Assembly: GCA_965242745.1 (NCBI GenBank)
Contig: CBDETG010000088.1
Coordinates: 1-64,000, forward strand
Direction: 5' to 3'
DNA: 64,000 nucleotides
From: JABAAI01 sp965242745
GTDB taxonomy: Bacteria > Spirochaetota > Leptospiria > Leptospirales > Leptonemataceae
Below the pieces are notes generated by a model. It was not told where the DNA came from, ran no database searches, and saw only the letters and a list, made by a program, of their open reading frames with translations. Each line of letters begins with the position of its first letter. Position 1 is the first letter of the stretch. The translations under genes and the position numbers were made by a program. Positions 1 to 10,061 of this stretch are shown in pieces.

Positions 1-19
1 GCACTTATGCCTTCCCGCC

Positions 20-1211
20 TTAGCTTGTGCTGCAGGCAAAGGCCCTGCTAAAAACAGCATGAAAATCTTTTTGCTCTACCTTTCTTGGATTGAGCTTGTG
101 GCAGACATCCTGATGCGCTTATACGGGCAAGCTCTTCTATATCTCCTTTCTTGGGCTTTAGGCCGGCTTCAGTTAGATTTGCGGGGATGGCTAAGTCCGC
201 ATTGAGTTTTTGCAGCCAGTCTATAAAGCTGTGACTTTTCGATTCTACTGCTTGTGCATGTATAGGAATTTTTCCTTTTCTGCTGACTCGTTTAAGGGCA
301 TAGTATAGGGAAGCATAACTGCGTTAGCTAAGCCATGGTGCATATCGTAGAGCGTAGAAAGAGCATGGGCGCATGAGTGGTTCCATCCAAGTCCCTTTTG
401 AAAGGCAAGAGCTCCCATCATAGCGCATTCTGCATGAGTCCACGGCAATAAAGATGCTCTTTGTATTCCTTTGCGTCAGCGCTGCCTTTTTTTGCATAGT
501 AGACGCATTTCCTGAGACTACGATCTATAAGCCGAAGCCCTCTATGGCAATTCCATCACATATGGGATGGAAGCCTTAGCAAGATATGCCTCTACACAGT
601 GTGTCAAAGCATCCATACCCGTATGGGCAGTAATATGCCAAGGCAGCTCTAAGAGTAATTCAGGATCAGCAAAAACAACTTTAGGCAGGAGCAGGGGGAG
701 AAAATGATCTTCTTTTCCTTCGTCTTGTCATCGAAATCACGGCGCTGCGCCCCACCTCACTGCCGGTGCCTGCGTCGTAGGCAGAGCTGCAAAATAAGGA
801 AGAGGCAGACAGATAGGGCGGGCATTGCTCCTGCATCTTCATAATCAAAGAGCTTCCCGGGATGATCCACCATAAGCAGAAGAGCTTTCGCCGTATCTAC
901 AACAGCCCCGCCGCCAAGCGCTACCAGGGAATCACAAGCGTATTCCTTGTATGCAGCAAGGCCTTGGAGCGCCTGCTTTCTGTGGGGTTGCCTCCAATCT
1001 CACTGAAAACCGGGAGCTCTATACCAGCTTCCCTTATACTGGAGCAGAGCTCTGCTATGATGGGGAGTGAAGCTAAGTTCTTATCAGTCAGAAGCAGGCT
1101 TTTAGCGCAGCCTGCTTCCTGCAATTTGCGCAGCAAAGCTTTCCTGGCCTGAGGGCCGAAGAAGATTTCTGTAGGAAAGCTGTAAACACGAATCTCCTCA
1201 AATGAGCTCAA
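20..1211 (-). pseudogene. Iron-containing alcohol dehydrogenase, frameshifted
   Basis: Reading the minus strand through all frames recovers a whole group-III (Fe-dependent) alcohol dehydrogenase of about 390 codons. It has the N-terminal NAD-binding part (YSFPTEIFFGPQARKALL, FSEIGGNPTES), a GGGAVVDTAK-type nucleotide loop near 915-940, the GTGSEV segment near 750, and metal-binding histidine segments (HITAHTGMDALTHCVEAY near 600; WNHSCAHALS near 370). The C-terminal NPRKVEQKDF-like tail ends near base 20. The reading frame is broken at several places, at least near 985, 920, 740, 530 and 100, so no full product is possible. The start overlaps the end of the glutamine-synthetase pseudogene by 14 bases, which suggests the two were once co-transcribed. 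All segments are still recognisable, so the decay looks recent. Sequencing error is the alternative, but both neighbours are broken while the rest of the cluster is clean. Confidence 0.8.
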
Positions 1212-2602
1212 AATATCTCCTGCTTTCCCAGTCTGTTACTGCCTTTTCAAATTCCTGCCACTCCCAATACCTCGTTTCTACAAAGTGTTCCACAAACTCA
1301 GCGCCTAAAAGCTCGTGCGCAATACTGGAATTGGCCATCTTGTCTGTGGCAGCTTTTAAGTTGGCAGGGAGGCTGGGGAAATCTTGTATTTGGTATGCGC
1401 TTCCGCCTGACAGGGGCGCAGTCCAGCTCCAAGGCATTGGCTATGCCATACAAACCGCTTGCTAAAGACGCTGCCAGGGCCAGATAAGGATTGATGTCAG
1501 AGCCGCCTATACGGCTCTCCAAGCGCGTGGATTTCTCGCTTCCTGGTATACACTCGGAATGCGGCGGTCCTGTTTTCTATCCCCCAGGTAATGCTTGTAG
1601 GCGCCCACAAGCCTTTCACCAAGCGTTTGTAGCTGTTTACGGTAGGAGCAAAGCAAGGCAGTATTTCACTGAGGCAGTGCAGTTGACCAGCTAAGTAGTG
1701 GCAAAAGAGCTTGCTCATCTTTTGCGGATTTTTAGGCTCATAAAAGGGCATTATGTTTCCCCTTGCTGTCCCACAAAGATTGGTGTATATGCCCGCTGCA
1801 TCCTGGTAGTTTTGCATTCCACTTAGCCATAAAAGAGGCCATAATATCATGACGGTAGGCGATTCTCTTTTACTGCATTCTTGAACAAAACAGCGCGGTC
1901 AGCGGCTTCTAAAGGATCAGAGGCCAATATGGCCGCCTCGTAGACGCCCGGGCCTGTTTCGGTATGTATGCCTTCAAGAGGTATGCCAAAGGCTAGAAGC
2001 TGGTCAAAAAGCGCATGGAAATATTTGTGATTGTAGCTGGACCTCAGTAGAGAATAGCCAAACATGCCCGGGCTCAGCGGCTCCATATTTTGATGGCCTT
2101 TGCCCTCAAGGCTATGAGGACTCTCTTTGAAGTTAAACCATTCCAATTCTACCCCAAAGAGGCTTGTAAAACCCATCTCTTGCGCCTTGCGTATTTGTTT
2201 TTTGAGTACTTGCCTGGGGCATATAGGCAGGGCCTTAGCTTCCTTATCTATAAAATCCGCAAGGAAAAAGCTTTGCTGCCCTTCCCATGGAATCTCTCTG
2301 TAAGTATCAAGCGCTAAGCAGACCTGCGCATCCGGATAGCCCGTGTGCCAGCCGGTATAGCCGACATGATCATAGCAAAGGTCAGCAATGTCCCACCCAA
2401 AAACTACGTTACAAAAAGCTAAGGAGCTGCTGGCAGCAGATAGAAATTTATCACTATGGATATACTTCCCGCGCAGGACGCCGTCTATGTCTGTCAGAGC
2501 TATCTTTACTCTGTAATTCTTGTCCTTCTTAGCCTTTTCTTTGATCTTAGCTAAATGTTTCAGGCCCTGAGCTGTACTTTGCGGATTGCTGTTCTGGATC
2601 AT
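1198..2602 (-). pseudogene. Glutamine synthetase family gene, frameshifted
   Basis: The first 250 codons (start ATG at 2602) form an intact GS N-terminal domain plus the first part of the catalytic barrel (VELEWFNF, ETGPGVYEAAI, AADRAVLFK). The frame is lost near 1855 and restored with GHIHQSLWDSKG/FAPTVNSYKRLVKGLWAP, lost again near 1550 before LESRIGGSDINPYLALAASLASG, and once more near 1430. It ends at 1198 with RRYFELI. The architecture matches the GlnA-like amine-glutamylating branch (GlnT/PuuA type) rather than GSI-beta, although this is not certain. Next to an Fe-alcohol dehydrogenase, a former amine or amino-alcohol catabolic role is plausible but is only an inference. At least three indels make it a pseudogene unless the sequence is in error. 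Confidence 0.8.
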
Positions 2603-2903
2603 GCTTGGGAAAGACAAAAGACACTTAAGCAGCTTCTATGCCCTATGTCAAGCACAAAGAAAAGCATAATTTTTGCCCTTCCTAAAGAAAAAAGGCTTGC
2701 GCTTGGAGAAAGCTTGCAGCAAGCATTGCAAGTCTCAATCTGCAAACTTTCTTGTGAAAAAAGATCAGATGTGTTGTGAGTATAGATGCAGCATGCGCAG
2801 AGTTTTGTTTATTGCATAGGGGCAGGCCAGATCGGGAAGTCCATGCCTGTCTTAATTTGCAGCTACAATAGTCGTATTTTTACGTTTTTTTAGGGAGATT
2901 CTC
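2603..2903. other. Intergenic region, divergent genes
   Basis: This stretch separates the minus-strand pseudogene from xseA. It is AT-rich toward its right end and must hold the xseA promoter. A good ribosome-binding site (agggag) lies a few bases before the xseA start. I see no gene or clear motif otherwise. Confidence 0.5.
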
Positions 2904-4247
2904 ATGTCTAACAGCATTATGCAGGAAAATCAAAATATACGGAGCCTTTTAAGCGAGACCGTTTCCATATACAGCATTAGTGAGCTCAATGAGATTGTGC
3001 GCAGACGGCTGCAGACAGACCCCTCTTTACGATCTTTATGGATAGAAGGAGAGCTCAGCAACTTGAGAAAAATTCCCAGTGGTCATATTTACTTTTCTTT
3101 AAAGGACAAGAATGCGCAGCTTCGCTGCACTTTCTTTCGTGGAAGTAATGCAAGCCATGCTTCTCTTGCTTTGCAGGATGGTATGCAGGTTTTAGCCTTT
3201 GGCAGCGTGGGTATCTATGTGGCTAGAGGAGAATATCAGTTCAATGTGCAGCGTCTTATGCTGGCAGGCGAAGGAGAATTGCAGCTTAGAGTTGAGGCCC
3301 TTAGGAAGAAGCTCAGGGAGGAAGGTCTTTTCGATCAAGCTAGAAAAAAAGCTCTGCCGTACCTGCCTTTGACTCTTGGCATAGCTACCGCTTCTACCGG
3401 CGCTGCTATTAATGACATTTTGAGAATTGCATGGAGTCGTTATCCAAACTTGCATGTGCTCCTTGCCCCCTGTTCTGTGCAAGGCGAGGAAGCGCCCGCA
3501 TCTATCATACATGCCCTTGGGCTTTTGGAAAGATCAGAAAGAAAAGTGGATCTGATCATAGTGGGACGGGGAGGGGGCTCTTTTGAGGACCTTATGGCAT
3601 TCAACGACGAGGGTGTGCTGCGCGCCATTGCCGCTTGTCCTATACCCATAGTCTCAGCCGTGGGCCATGATATAGATCATCCCCTTAGTGATCTGGCAGC
3701 TGATCATTATGCCCCCACTCCAAGCGCTGCGGCTGCGCAGGTAATCCCTGACAAAGGCCTGTTGCTGGAGAAGATTGAAGACAATGAGGTGCGTATCCAA
3801 GTGGAACTGAAAAGAAGATATATAGAAGGCGTGCAGAATCTAGACAGCTTGCTTGCAAGTTCGGTACACATAGAACCCCGCTCTATACTAGAGGGCTATT
3901 GGCGCAGCTTGGAAGTCTTCGGCCAGTCTCTAAAGCAAAGCAGCCTGCTGCTACGGCAGACGAGTCTGCGCAAGTACGAACGTTTTGCTTATGAGCCTCG
4001 TTTGTATTATGAAAAGAAGGTCCATGACTGCTGCAGGCATTTTGGAATTTTGTATGAACGCCTGCAAAACTTTAGCCCTTTGGCCACGCTCAGGCGGGGC
4101 TACAGCATTACGCGTAAGCAAAAAGGTGATATTGTACGATCTTACAAGGAGCTTAGCCCAGGAGAAACAATAGAGGTCTTGTTAGCGGAAGGCTCTTTGC
4201 TTGCAGAGCTGAAGGCAGCTAAAAAGTTTCCAGACCCTGTCATATGA
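2904..4247 (+). CDS. xseA: Exodeoxyribonuclease VII large subunit
   Basis: Large subunit of exonuclease VII, which degrades single-stranded DNA to oligonucleotides in repair. The 447-residue protein is of normal length. Residues about 19-115 form the N-terminal OB-fold (SISELNEIVRRRL, LWIEGELSNLRKIPSGHIYFSLKD, RCTFFRG). The catalytic half contains LGIATASTGAAINDI, IIVGRGGGSFEDLMAFNDE and VSAVGHDIDHPLSDLAADHYAPTPSAAAA, all family hallmarks. The C-terminal end LATLRRGYSITRK is also typical. The start has an upstream agggag site. The small subunit XseB is not next to it; the following gene is convergent lepB. Confidence 0.96.
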   Translation: MSNSIMQENQNIRSLLSETVSIYSISELNEIVRRRLQTDPSLRSLWIEGELSNLRKIPSGHIYFSLKDKNAQLRCTFFRGSNASHASLALQDGMQVLAFGSVGIYVARGEYQFNVQRLMLAGEGELQLRVEALRKKLREEGLFDQARKKALPYLPLTLGIATASTGAAINDILRIAWSRYPNLHVLLAPCSVQGEEAPASIIHALGLLERSERKVDLIIVGRGGGSFEDLMAFNDEGVLRAIAACPIPIVSAVGHDIDHPLSDLAADHYAPTPSAAAAQVIPDKGLLLEKIEDNEVRIQVELKRRYIEGVQNLDSLLASSVHIEPRSILEGYWRSLEVFGQSLKQSSLLLRQTSLRKYERFAYEPRLYYEKKVHDCCRHFGILYERLQNFSPLATLRRGYSITRKQKGDIVRSYKELSPGETIEVLLAEGSLLAELKAAKKFPDPVI

Positions 4248-4332
4248 GAGCTAAGGCATGGACAAAGCGGGCTTGCTCAAAGCTTAAGTCTCACTCAAAG
4301 GGGCGGCGGGCTTGCTGACTTTTTTTATCTTT

Positions 4333-5190
4333 TTATCTAGCGCTGCCTTCTATATGGAAGACTCTTCCACGGACATAGCTGATAGGAATAAATCCAAAGC
4401 TGCGCGAGTCTCTTGACTGACTTCTTTTATCTCCTAAAACCAAGAGCGCCCCTTCTGGCACCACTCCCTCATCCCCTATACCAAACTGCGCATAGTACTC
4501 TGCTATAGTACCTAAGTCCTTTACTTCAGGAGGCACCTTTGCTATGGCTAAGGAATCTATTCTAAGCCGAAGCTGAGCTCTTTCCTCCGGGTCTAAGTAC
4601 TCTTCCTGCAGAGGCAGGCCTTGGATGTAGATGCTATTCTTGTGAAATTTGTATCTTTCTTGGGGCAAGGCAATAAGGCGTTTGATATAAAGCTCTTTGC
4701 TTTTGCCTTTAGGATAGGAAAAAACAATGATCTCTCCTCTTCTAAAAGAAAGCTTGCTGCCATAATCGCCAAAAAGCCTGGGAGCTAAGAGGGGGCCAAA
4801 GGGAAAGGACAAAGTGGGCAGCGGGATACCCATACTGATCTTTTCTATCCAAATGCCCTGCCCGTCTGCAAGCTCCGGAGACATGCTCTGTCCCTTGACC
4901 TTGACTCTTTCTAAAAAAGAAATTTCCACATGCCAGAAACACAAGACAACAAGGAACAAAAAGCGCGCTCTTTGCCAAAAGGGGCTAGCCTGTATCTTTT
5001 TATATATTTCTGTTTTGCAAGAGCTGTAATACAAGAGCAGTGAGGCGCCCAGCAGAAAAAAACAGGCAAGGGCATAGGCCCAGACATAGCCAAGAAAGCC
5101 CATGGCAAAAGAGAAGAGTTTGTTAGCGCTAAAAAGGATACAGTAAGATCTGCTAAGAAAAAGCAAGAAAGAAATGAGGAGGGATCGCAC
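4333..5190 (-). CDS. lepB: Signal peptidase I
   Basis: Inner-membrane serine protease that removes signal peptides from secreted proteins. The 285-residue protein has hydrophobic membrane segments at about 5-22, 30-55 and 77-92. The nucleophile is Ser102 in GQSMSPEL. The general-base lysine is Lys170 in YIKRLIALPQE, followed by the conserved GDKRSQSRDSRSFGFI box near residue 250. A long insert between the Ser and Lys boxes, and another before the GDxRxxSxDSR box, is usual for larger family members. It follows rpoD by only 13 bases on the same strand and probably shares its transcript. Confidence 0.93.
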   Translation of the reverse strand: MRSLLISFLLFLSRSYCILFSANKLFSFAMGFLGYVWAYALACFFLLGASLLLYYSSCKTEIYKKIQASPFWQRARFLFLVVLCFWHVEISFLERVKVKGQSMSPELADGQGIWIEKISMGIPLPTLSFPFGPLLAPRLFGDYGSKLSFRRGEIIVFSYPKGKSKELYIKRLIALPQERYKFHKNSIYIQGLPLQEEYLDPEERAQLRLRIDSLAIAKVPPEVKDLGTIAEYYAQFGIGDEGVVPEGALLVLGDKRSQSRDSRSFGFIPISYVRGRVFHIEGSAR

Positions 5191-5203
5191 AAGCCTTAGA
5201 CTG

Positions 5204-6955
5204 TTAATCTATATAGTCTCTTAACTTACGGCTGCGAGAAGGATGGCGAAGACGGCGTAAGGCCTTAGCTTCGATCTGCCGTATCCTTTCCCGCGTAACT
5301 TGAAAGACATAGCCGACTTCTTCGAGAGTATGAGAATAGCCATCGTCCAAACCAAAACGCATACGCAGGACTTTTTGCTCTCTAACAGGCAAAGTGTTCA
5401 AAACGGTTCTGATGTGCTCAGAAAGCAAAAGGCTTGCGGTAGTATTGACAGGAGATTCCACCTCTGTATCGGGTATAAAGTCCCCCAGTTCTGAATCCTC
5501 TTCAGAGCCTACGGGGACCTCAAGAGAAATGGGATCACGCGCCACGCTCTTGACAGCCTTGATGCGCGTTACAGGCCAGCCTAATCTTTCTGCCAGCTCT
5601 TCATTAATGGCCTCTCTCCCTGTCTCCTGCAAAAAGATGCGCGCTTCCCGTACCACTTTATTGATTTGTTCTATCATATGTACAGGAATGCGGATGGTGC
5701 GCGCCTGATCAGAAATGGCGCGCGTGATAGCTTGACGGATCCACCAGGTAGCATAGGTAGAGAATTTATAGCCCTTTTTGTATTCAAATTTATCCACAGC
5801 TCTGATAAGACCTATATTACCTTCCTGGATGAGATCAAAGAAGTGCATGCCTCGATTTGCGTAGCGTTTCGCTATAGAGATGACCAGACGCAGGTTAGCT
5901 TTGATAAGTTCCTTTTTTGCCTGCGTGATCTCTCTTTCTCCTTTATGGATAGCCTCTCCCCAGGATAAAATCTTTCTTATAGAAGAGCCTGCCTCCTGTT
6001 CCATGCGGCGCAGCTTACGTTCGTTGTTACGTATATCCTTGATCACATCTCTGACTTCCTCTATGGAGCAGCGCATTTCTTTTTCTATTCCTTTGATGTT
6101 GTCATTTTTTTCAATGAAACGATTATAGGATTTAAGCTGCTTGATATCCTTAGTATAACGGCTCTGTAACCTCAAGAAGTGCCTTTCGATCTCCTTGATG
6201 CGAAAGACCATAGACTTGATCTTATGCGAGATGCGTAAGATTTCCTTTTGGGATATTCCCATGCTTAGGACGCTGGCTTCTATGAGCTTTTTGGCCTTAT
6301 CCTTTTTTTGGCATGCGTCCTTCCATCTTTTGGAACCTTCTGCATATTTTCGTTCCATAATAATGCTTTCATATAGGCTCTTTTCTCCTTTTTCAATAAT
6401 GGTCATATTAGCCAGAAACTTCTTTTTGAGACGTTCCAATTCAGTATTACTCAGGTAATAGGTCTTCGTGGATCGTATAATCTCTGATATCTTGATCTTA
6501 CCAGATCGAATTTTGGGGAGCAGTTTGAAAAAATTGGCGCGTACTAAAGAAGATTGGAGTATCGTGCTTTCTATAAGATTTTCACCATTCTCAATGCGGC
6601 GGGCTAAGAAGACTTCCTTATCTCCAGATATGAGAGAAACCTTCCCGATTTCCTTAAGGTATACTCGTATGGGATCATCCCCTGTGCTTTTTGTGCTGGT
6701 CTTTTTCTTTAGGCTGCTTTTTGTCTGGGGAGTTTTTTTGTGTGATTCTGCAGCTCTCTCCATCGCATCGCTGCTATGGTACTCTTCTACAACCTCAATC
6801 CCCATTTGATTGAGAAGCGTAAAAACGTCTTCGATATGTTCTGAATTTACGATTTTTTCCGGTAAATATTCATTGATCTCATCATAGGTGATCTCTCCGT
6901 TTGTTTTGCCTATAGAAATGATTTTTTGAATTTCAGGTAAGTCCTGAATCGCCAT
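5204..6955 (-). CDS. rpoD: Primary RNA polymerase sigma factor (sigma-70)
   Basis: Housekeeping sigma factor that directs core RNA polymerase to vegetative promoters. The 583 residues cover region 1.1 (about 1-60), region 1.2 (DPIRVYLKEIGKVSLISG), a long charged non-conserved insert (about 130-330), region 2 (LRLVISIAKRYANRGMHFFD through KFSTYATWWIRQAITRAI, including the promoter melting and -10 recognition residues), region 3 (ARTIRIPVHMIE), and region 4 with its helix-turn-helix (TLEEVGYVFQVTRERIRQIE). The ending SRSRKLRDYID and the long insert are very like Leptospira RpoD, the main basis for my taxonomic guess. It lies downstream of dnaG and upstream of lepB in one minus-strand cluster. 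Confidence 0.97.
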   Translation of the reverse strand: MAIQDLPEIQKIISIGKTNGEITYDEINEYLPEKIVNSEHIEDVFTLLNQMGIEVVEEYHSSDAMERAAESHKKTPQTKSSLKKKTSTKSTGDDPIRVYLKEIGKVSLISGDKEVFLARRIENGENLIESTILQSSLVRANFFKLLPKIRSGKIKISEIIRSTKTYYLSNTELERLKKKFLANMTIIEKGEKSLYESIIMERKYAEGSKRWKDACQKKDKAKKLIEASVLSMGISQKEILRISHKIKSMVFRIKEIERHFLRLQSRYTKDIKQLKSYNRFIEKNDNIKGIEKEMRCSIEEVRDVIKDIRNNERKLRRMEQEAGSSIRKILSWGEAIHKGEREITQAKKELIKANLRLVISIAKRYANRGMHFFDLIQEGNIGLIRAVDKFEYKKGYKFSTYATWWIRQAITRAISDQARTIRIPVHMIEQINKVVREARIFLQETGREAINEELAERLGWPVTRIKAVKSVARDPISLEVPVGSEEDSELGDFIPDTEVESPVNTTASLLLSEHIRTVLNTLPVREQKVLRMRFGLDDGYSHTLEEVGYVFQVTRERIRQIEAKALRRLRHPSRSRKLRDYID

Positions 6956-7087
6956 TGTTCTCGTACCTCTAGTGATAGCCTTGTATAGCTTTAGTATCGT
7001 CTTTTTGCATGCTAAAATGGAAGCCGCAGCATATGATTTCCTAAAAGGAACAAGAGAAGTCTAAGTTTTAGCGCCCTTAGCTTCTGT

Positions 7088-9118
7088 TTATACGCTGCTT
7101 AGGCTTTTACGCCAATGTTTTTTTAGCAAAGTAAGTTTTCTAATAGCTTCCCCTTTTTTCAAGAGCAAAGAATTTTTACTTACTGAGTCGGACACAGAAA
7201 TATGATTACTGATTTCTTCAATATTTTTTTCACATAATAAAATTGTATGCTGCAATAAATAATCATCTACGCACATGATAAGCAATTTTTTCTTCTCTTG
7301 TTCTTCTTCCTGCCTCGATCCTTGTTTTTCCTGTTCATCCTGCAAATGGCGCATTAGCAAGGCGCTAAAAAGCTCTCGAGTTTGCTCAGGTATCTCCAGA
7401 CTTTGTAGGGCATCCGCTTCCCAGCACGAAGAGTTCAGATAAACAGCTTCGAGGTGGCGCCATAAAAATTCAGCATGACTGTCGCTAAAGGCCAGCGGGC
7501 TAATGCGATCATATACATCTTCCATAATATCAGGATATCTTAGTAATGTTAAAAGGAGGCTGCGTTCACAATCTATCACCTGATTTTGTCTCGAAAATAA
7601 GCTGGAAGGCGATAGCTCTAGAAGCAATGCGGCTTTTGTATCATAAGACTGACTTCGAGCTCTTGCTAAAGAGCTTGCCTCAGAGTATCTTGCTTCCCCA
7701 GCGTGCTCTACATAAGATTTGGGCGCATAGCGTTCTTGCCATTCTGTCTGTATATCAACAGGATTCAGCTTCAAGAGACGAGCAGCTTCTTCTAGCATGA
7801 GCTGGCGGTCTCCATCTATTTCGATTTGATGCAGGTTTTTGTAAAGCGTATCCAAGGCCTGCCGCTTCTTTAGGCCTTGAGGCAAAACTTCTACAATCTT
7901 AGCGCCGTAGTATTCTTGTGCCAAAGTAAGAAAAGTCTTAAAGTCATCCTTTGCGCACCGCAGATGAGGCTTTTTTTCTTCTATATAAGTTTGGAAAGCG
8001 CCTGGCAGCATCGCTTCCATCAAAAAGAATTGCGAGGCGGGAATGGGATGTTCTAAAAGCAAAGCTATAGGTCCTGTGGATTCCTCCATACATATATCAA
8101 AGGGGTCTTTATTGGGAGGCAGGAGGTGCACAAAGCTTTGCACATCTCTTTCTTGAAAGCTTAGCGCCACAGAGCGTACAGCGGCGCGCATGCCCGCAGC
8201 ATCTCCGTCAAAGAGAAAGGAGATTTTTTTTGCATAAGAAGCTAAGCTGCGTAAATGTTTCTTAGTCAAAGAAGTTCCTAAAGGAGCGCAGGCATAGTTT
8301 TTGCCGGCTTGCCATAAGCCTATTACGTCTAAATAGCCTTCGACTAACAAAACTTCTCTACGTAAACGTATGGCGTGCATATTCTGGGCAAGGCCATAAA
8401 GGCTGCGGCTTTTCTTAAACAGTAGCGATTCCGGGCTGTTTATGTATTTTGCTGTTCTGCTTGGGCTAAGATGTGAAGATACGATGCGTCCGCCAAAAGC
8501 GCATATGCTTTTGTCTATGTCCAAAATAGGAAAGATGATACGCCTGCGAAAAAAATCGTAAGCTTCCGCCTGCTCATCCTTTTTGGCAAGAAGGCCCAGG
8601 TGAATGAGCTCCTGCCTAGAAGCAGAGAATTGCTTTGTAAGCCAGTCCCCTTTATCTGGGCATGCCCCAAGTTGGAAAAAATCTATGCTCTCTTGGCTGA
8701 GGCCTCGCTGCAGGAGGTATTGCTTATACATGCGCCCTTCTGCGCTGTTTAGAAAATCTCTGAAGAGTTGTAAAGCTTTGCTGTTTAAAGCGGCCAAGTG
8801 CGCTTGACGGCTTGGCTTTGTAACAGCCTTGTTTTCCTGCTCTAAGCCGGCAAAGCGCGCAAGTACGGCCATGGCATCAGGAAAGCTAAGGCCTTCCATT
8901 TCCATAACAAAGCGGAATATATCTCCCCCTTTACCACAGCCAAAACAGTGGAAAAATCCCTTATGAGGTGATACGGTAAAAGACGGCGTTTTTTCTTTAT
9001 GGAAGGGGCATAGTCCTTTTAGGCCAGAAGCGCCCGCCGCTTTGAGATGTACATAACGCGCTATATATGTTTCAATAGATACTTTGCTTAGGATACGATT
9101 TTTGAGATCAGAAGACAT
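7088..9118 (-). CDS. dnaG: DNA primase
   Basis: Synthesises RNA primers for DNA replication. The 676-residue protein starts with the CHC2 zinc-binding domain (Cys37, His40, Cys58, Cys61 in CPFH and HCFGCG). It then has the toprim catalytic core, with EGYLDVIGLWQAG, GTSLTKKHL and the FDGDAAG metal-binding motif. The C-terminal third is a poorly conserved helicase-interaction-type region rich in Lys/Glu. It follows yqeY by 48 bases and precedes rpoD by 132, the classical rpsU-dnaG-rpoD macromolecular synthesis order. Confidence 0.97.
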   Translation of the reverse strand: MSSDLKNRILSKVSIETYIARYVHLKAAGASGLKGLCPFHKEKTPSFTVSPHKGFFHCFGCGKGGDIFRFVMEMEGLSFPDAMAVLARFAGLEQENKAVTKPSRQAHLAALNSKALQLFRDFLNSAEGRMYKQYLLQRGLSQESIDFFQLGACPDKGDWLTKQFSASRQELIHLGLLAKKDEQAEAYDFFRRRIIFPILDIDKSICAFGGRIVSSHLSPSRTAKYINSPESLLFKKSRSLYGLAQNMHAIRLRREVLLVEGYLDVIGLWQAGKNYACAPLGTSLTKKHLRSLASYAKKISFLFDGDAAGMRAAVRSVALSFQERDVQSFVHLLPPNKDPFDICMEESTGPIALLLEHPIPASQFFLMEAMLPGAFQTYIEEKKPHLRCAKDDFKTFLTLAQEYYGAKIVEVLPQGLKKRQALDTLYKNLHQIEIDGDRQLMLEEAARLLKLNPVDIQTEWQERYAPKSYVEHAGEARYSEASSLARARSQSYDTKAALLLELSPSSLFSRQNQVIDCERSLLLTLLRYPDIMEDVYDRISPLAFSDSHAEFLWRHLEAVYLNSSCWEADALQSLEIPEQTRELFSALLMRHLQDEQEKQGSRQEEEQEKKKLLIMCVDDYLLQHTILLCEKNIEEISNHISVSDSVSKNSLLLKKGEAIRKLTLLKKHWRKSLSSV

Positions 9119-9166
9119 AGCTGGCTTTAGGCGCAGGCAATAGAGCGATGCTTTTCTAAGTACTTT

Positions 9167-9634
9167 CTAGGCCTTAGTTTCTAATCTTTTTTGGATAAGC
9201 CTGCGGAGCTCAGCCGGATCAATATTATCGCCCTTGCTTTGAAAGTAAGACATGGCAGCGCCCATGATTTTCCCCAGGTCTTTTATAGACGCGGGCTGTA
9301 TTTTTGCAAAGATAGGGTCTAGGGCTACATTCATGTCTGCAAAAGAAAGCGCAGGCGGCAAGTATTGTTCTAGTATGCTCAGCTCACGTTTTTCTTTTGC
9401 AATGAGCTCTGTTCTGCCTGCTTTTTGGAACTGCCTTATAGATTCTTTTCTTTTTTTTACAGCGCTTTTGAGCAGCTTGCTTAGGGCATAGTCTTCCAAA
9501 AGCTTTTGTCCAGTTTTGCTCATTTCATATTGCAGGTCTGATTTGAATAAACGCAGCACCTCCAGCTTAGTATGATCCTTCTCTCGAAGCGCTGCGCGCA
9601 GATCATCTTCTATTCTACTTTGCAAATTACTCAT
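9167..9634 (-). CDS. yqeY: GatB/YqeY domain protein
   Basis: A 155-residue stand-alone YqeY-family protein, related to the tail domain of the GatB subunit of Asp/Glu-tRNA amidotransferase. The exact role is unknown, but it is commonly linked to rpsU and dnaG. Conserved features are the start LQSRIEDDLRAALREKDH, KRKESIRQF, EQYLPPALS and the ending IKDLGKIMGAAM...ELRRLIQKRL. The start ATG at 9634 is the last of three ATGs in an 11-bp tandem repeat, described separately. The other two open four-codon ORFs that stop on the next ATG. Confidence 0.9.
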   Translation of the reverse strand: MSNLQSRIEDDLRAALREKDHTKLEVLRLFKSDLQYEMSKTGQKLLEDYALSKLLKSAVKKRKESIRQFQKAGRTELIAKEKRELSILEQYLPPALSFADMNVALDPIFAKIQPASIKDLGKIMGAAMSYFQSKGDNIDPAELRRLIQKRLETKA

Positions 9635-9661
9635 ATTTTACTCATATTTTACTCATATTTT
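9629..9661 (-). repeat. 11-bp tandem repeat carrying the yqeY start codon, 3 copies
   Basis: Read on the minus strand, the unit atgagtaaaat occurs three times with starts at 9656, 9645 and 9634. The last is the yqeY initiation codon. Each of the first two opens MSKI and stops at a TGA that overlaps the next ATG (ATGA overlap). The period of 11 places the three ATGs in different frames. Confidence 0.9.
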
Positions 9662-9830
9662 TTTCCTTAGCGCCTTCCTCTCCCTAATATAAGGAAAGGG
9701 CCTGTCAAAAAACGAAAGCGCAAGCCTGCGGTCTAAAAGAGCAGGGATAGAAGCTCTGCCTTTTTGCATGTTGATAACATAAAAACTAAAATACTCACGG
9801 CTTGCTTGGAGCTTAGTAAAAAAGAGCGCC

Positions 9831-10061
9831 TTAGCTTTTTTTCTTTTTCATCTCTGCGCTGAGAAAAGGCATAGGCGTAAAACGCCGTCTTTTTTTCTTT
9901 CTCAGCGCTTCTTTTTGTTTGCGCTTCCTCTTTTCAGATGGTTTTTCATAGAATTCATGACGCTTCAATTCACCTTGCACGTTTGCATTGATACATTCTC
10001 TCTTAAAGCGCCTTAGGGCAGCGTCTATTACTTCCCCTTCTTTTAGAACAACTCCTACCAT
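9831..10061 (-). CDS. rpsU: 30S ribosomal protein S21
   Basis: Small ribosomal subunit protein needed for initiation complex assembly. The conserved beginning MVGVVLKEGEVIDAALRRFKREC fixes the start at ATG 10061. An upstream in-frame ATG at 10082 would add seven residues but has no ribosome-binding site, whereas ggaag precedes 10061. The tail is a Lys/Arg-rich helix (KRKRKQKEALRKKKRRR). It is the first gene of the minus-strand cluster leading to dnaG and rpoD. Confidence 0.93.
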   Translation of the reverse strand: MVGVVLKEGEVIDAALRRFKRECINANVQGELKRHEFYEKPSEKRKRKQKEALRKKKRRRFTPMPFLSAEMKKKKS

